DNA of 13,381 nt from CADEEV01 sp964442185 (GTDB lineage: Bacteria; Acidobacteriota; Vicinamibacteria; Fen-336), in NCBI GenBank assembly GCA_964442185.1, contig CAYTWT010000043.1, positions 1 to 13,381 on the forward strand. The letters run 5' to 3'. The notes under the pieces are model-generated. The model was given only the letters and a program-made list of their open reading frames with translations. It was not told where the DNA came from and ran no database searches. The translations under genes were made by a program, and so were the position numbers. The first letter of the stretch is position 1; each line of letters begins with the position of its first letter. Of the stretch, positions 12,469-13,381 are shown one piece after another.

Positions 12469-13381
12469 TCACTCCACCGGGCCGGCCGGTCGCGCGAGAG
12501 CACCCTTCGCCGAGGACCCCTCTCGCCGCGAAGCCACGAGCGAGGCCACGACACCGACGGTCAGGATCAGCAGCACGACGCCGAGCAGGTAGAGGTTGAA
12601 ATGCCGGCCCAGCAGCTCCTTGAGCCAGACGTGGGCCATCATCTTCACGCCCACCACCATCAGCACGAACGCGAGCGCAACCTTCAGGTAGCGGAACTTG
12701 TCGATCATCCCCGCGAGGGCGAAGTAGAGGCTGCGCAGCCCCAGAATCGCGAACACGTTACTGGTGAAGACCAGGAACGGGTCCGCAGTGATGGCGAAGA
12801 TGGCCGGGATCGAGTCGACCGCGAAGATGACGTCGGTGAACTCGACCATGACGAGGGCCAGGAAGAGCGGGGTGGCGAGCAAGGTCCCCGCCGGAGCCGC
12901 GTCCACGACGCGGTCCACCTCCTCGGCGGCGCCGGGGGTGGCCGCTTCGTGGGAGGCGGCCGACCCCGCGCGGACGAAGAAGTGCTGCCCGTGAAAGCGC
13001 TCGCTCACCGGGAACAGGCGCCGCGTCAGCCGGACCACGAGGTTGCGGTTCGGGTCCGTCTCGTTCGTTTTCAGCAGCAACATCTTGATCCCGGTCGCGA
13101 TCAGGAAGGCAGCGAACACGTAGATGATCCAGGTGAAGCGCTGGATGAGCTGGGCGCCCACCGCGATCATGGCCCCGCGCATGACGAGGGCGCCCACGAT
13201 CCCCCAAAAGAGCACCCGGTGCTGGTACATGGCGGGGACGGCGAAGAAACCGAAGATCATCGCGATCACGAAGATGTTGTCCACGGCGAGCGACTTCTCG
13301 ACGAGGTACCCGGTCATGTACTTGACCGTCGCGCTGGAGCCGTCGTTGTAGACGAGCCCCACCCCCTCCACGGTCTGCGGG
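12469..13381 (-). CDS. TerC/Alx-family integral membrane protein, N-terminus missing
   Basis: The frame is open to the right edge, so about 303 C-terminal residues are visible. The N-terminal helix or two, normally about 60-80 residues, lie outside the window; GTG 13371 is not the real start. Family blocks are TGYLVEKSLAVDNIFV, VPAMYQHRVLFWGIVGALVMRG, VEFTDVIFAVDSIPAI, SNVFAILGLRSLYFALAG and FRYLKVALAFVLMVVGVKMM. The two Asp-containing helices (EKSLAVDN and EFTDVIFAVDS) are the conserved metal-pathway signatures. Members such as E. coli Alx act in manganese export and alkaline pH response, and TerC is linked to tellurite resistance. An Ala/Glu-rich stretch of about 25 residues after HGQHFFVRAG lengthens the cytoplasmic loop. 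It is upstream of the S2P-CBS gene. Confidence 0.92.
   Translation of the reverse strand, partial: PQTVEGVGLVYNDGSSATVKYMTGYLVEKSLAVDNIFVIAMIFGFFAVPAMYQHRVLFWGIVGALVMRGAMIAVGAQLIQRFTWIIYVFAAFLIATGIKMLLLKTNETDPNRNLVVRLTRRLFPVSERFHGQHFFVRAGSAASHEAATPGAAEEVDRVVDAAPAGTLLATPLFLALVMVEFTDVIFAVDSIPAIFAITADPFLVFTSNVFAILGLRSLYFALAGMIDKFRYLKVALAFVLMVVGVKMMAHVWLKELLGRHFNLYLLGVVLLILTVGVVASLVASRREGSSAKGALARPAGPVE

Noticed and set aside
1..13381. CRISPR arrays, tRNA or rRNA genes, insertion sequences, phage or defence genes
   Set aside because: No regularly spaced repeats, cloverleaf sequences, transposase motifs or terminal inverted repeats were seen on reading either strand.

Overview
The window is GC-rich and densely coded. 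It holds nine complete protein genes, two genes cut by the window edges, one broken gene, and no RNA genes, CRISPR arrays or insertion sequences that I could recognise. The organism looks like a Gram-negative bacterium: there is a lipobox phosphatase and there are Sec signal peptides. Two features hint at Acidobacteriota or a neighbouring phylum. One is a left-edge secreted protein whose first residues resemble VWFA-related acidobacterial proteins. The other is a zinc-ribbon Ser/Thr kinase remnant of a kind common there. This placement is inference only.

Layout. (1) 1-111 (-): start of a secreted protein, with a plausible sigma70-type promoter at 127-155. (2) 339-2078 (-): tandem-GAF, PP2C/SpoIIE-type (RsbU-like) phosphatase. 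(3) 2115-4809 (+): three tightly packed genes, namely a FabZ-like hotdog protein that lacks the catalytic histidine, an RsuA/RluB-type pseudouridine synthase, and an alkaline-phosphatase-superfamily lipoprotein. (4) 4814-10348 (-): a five-gene run transcribed in the order folK, deoxynucleoside kinase, SprT-like metalloprotease, and two ABC exporter half-subunits that form an MdlA/MdlB-type heterodimer. (5) 10446-10594 (+): a kinase fragment with a 1-nt frameshift, cut off right after its glycine-rich loop. (6) 10703-13381 (-): TerC/Alx-type membrane protein (cut by the window end), a site-2 protease with two CBS domains, and a small PGPGW-type membrane protein.

How the genes fit together. Most junctions inside the runs are 1- to 4-nt stop/start overlaps (GTGA, ATGA, TTGA, TGATG). 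This suggests translational coupling and decides several starts (GTG 2579, ATG 3364, GTG 6616, TTG 8361, ATG 9839). The two ABC subunits carry complementary defects, as expected of a heterodimer with one hydrolytic site. The broken kinase and a CBS-like scrap after the protease stop flank the small membrane gene, so 10.5-11.2 kb looks like a rearranged seam, or possibly an assembly join.

I found no clear undescribed multi-gene system. The observation most worth following is the FabZ-like protein with glycine in place of its catalytic histidine. The kinase remnant and seam come next.
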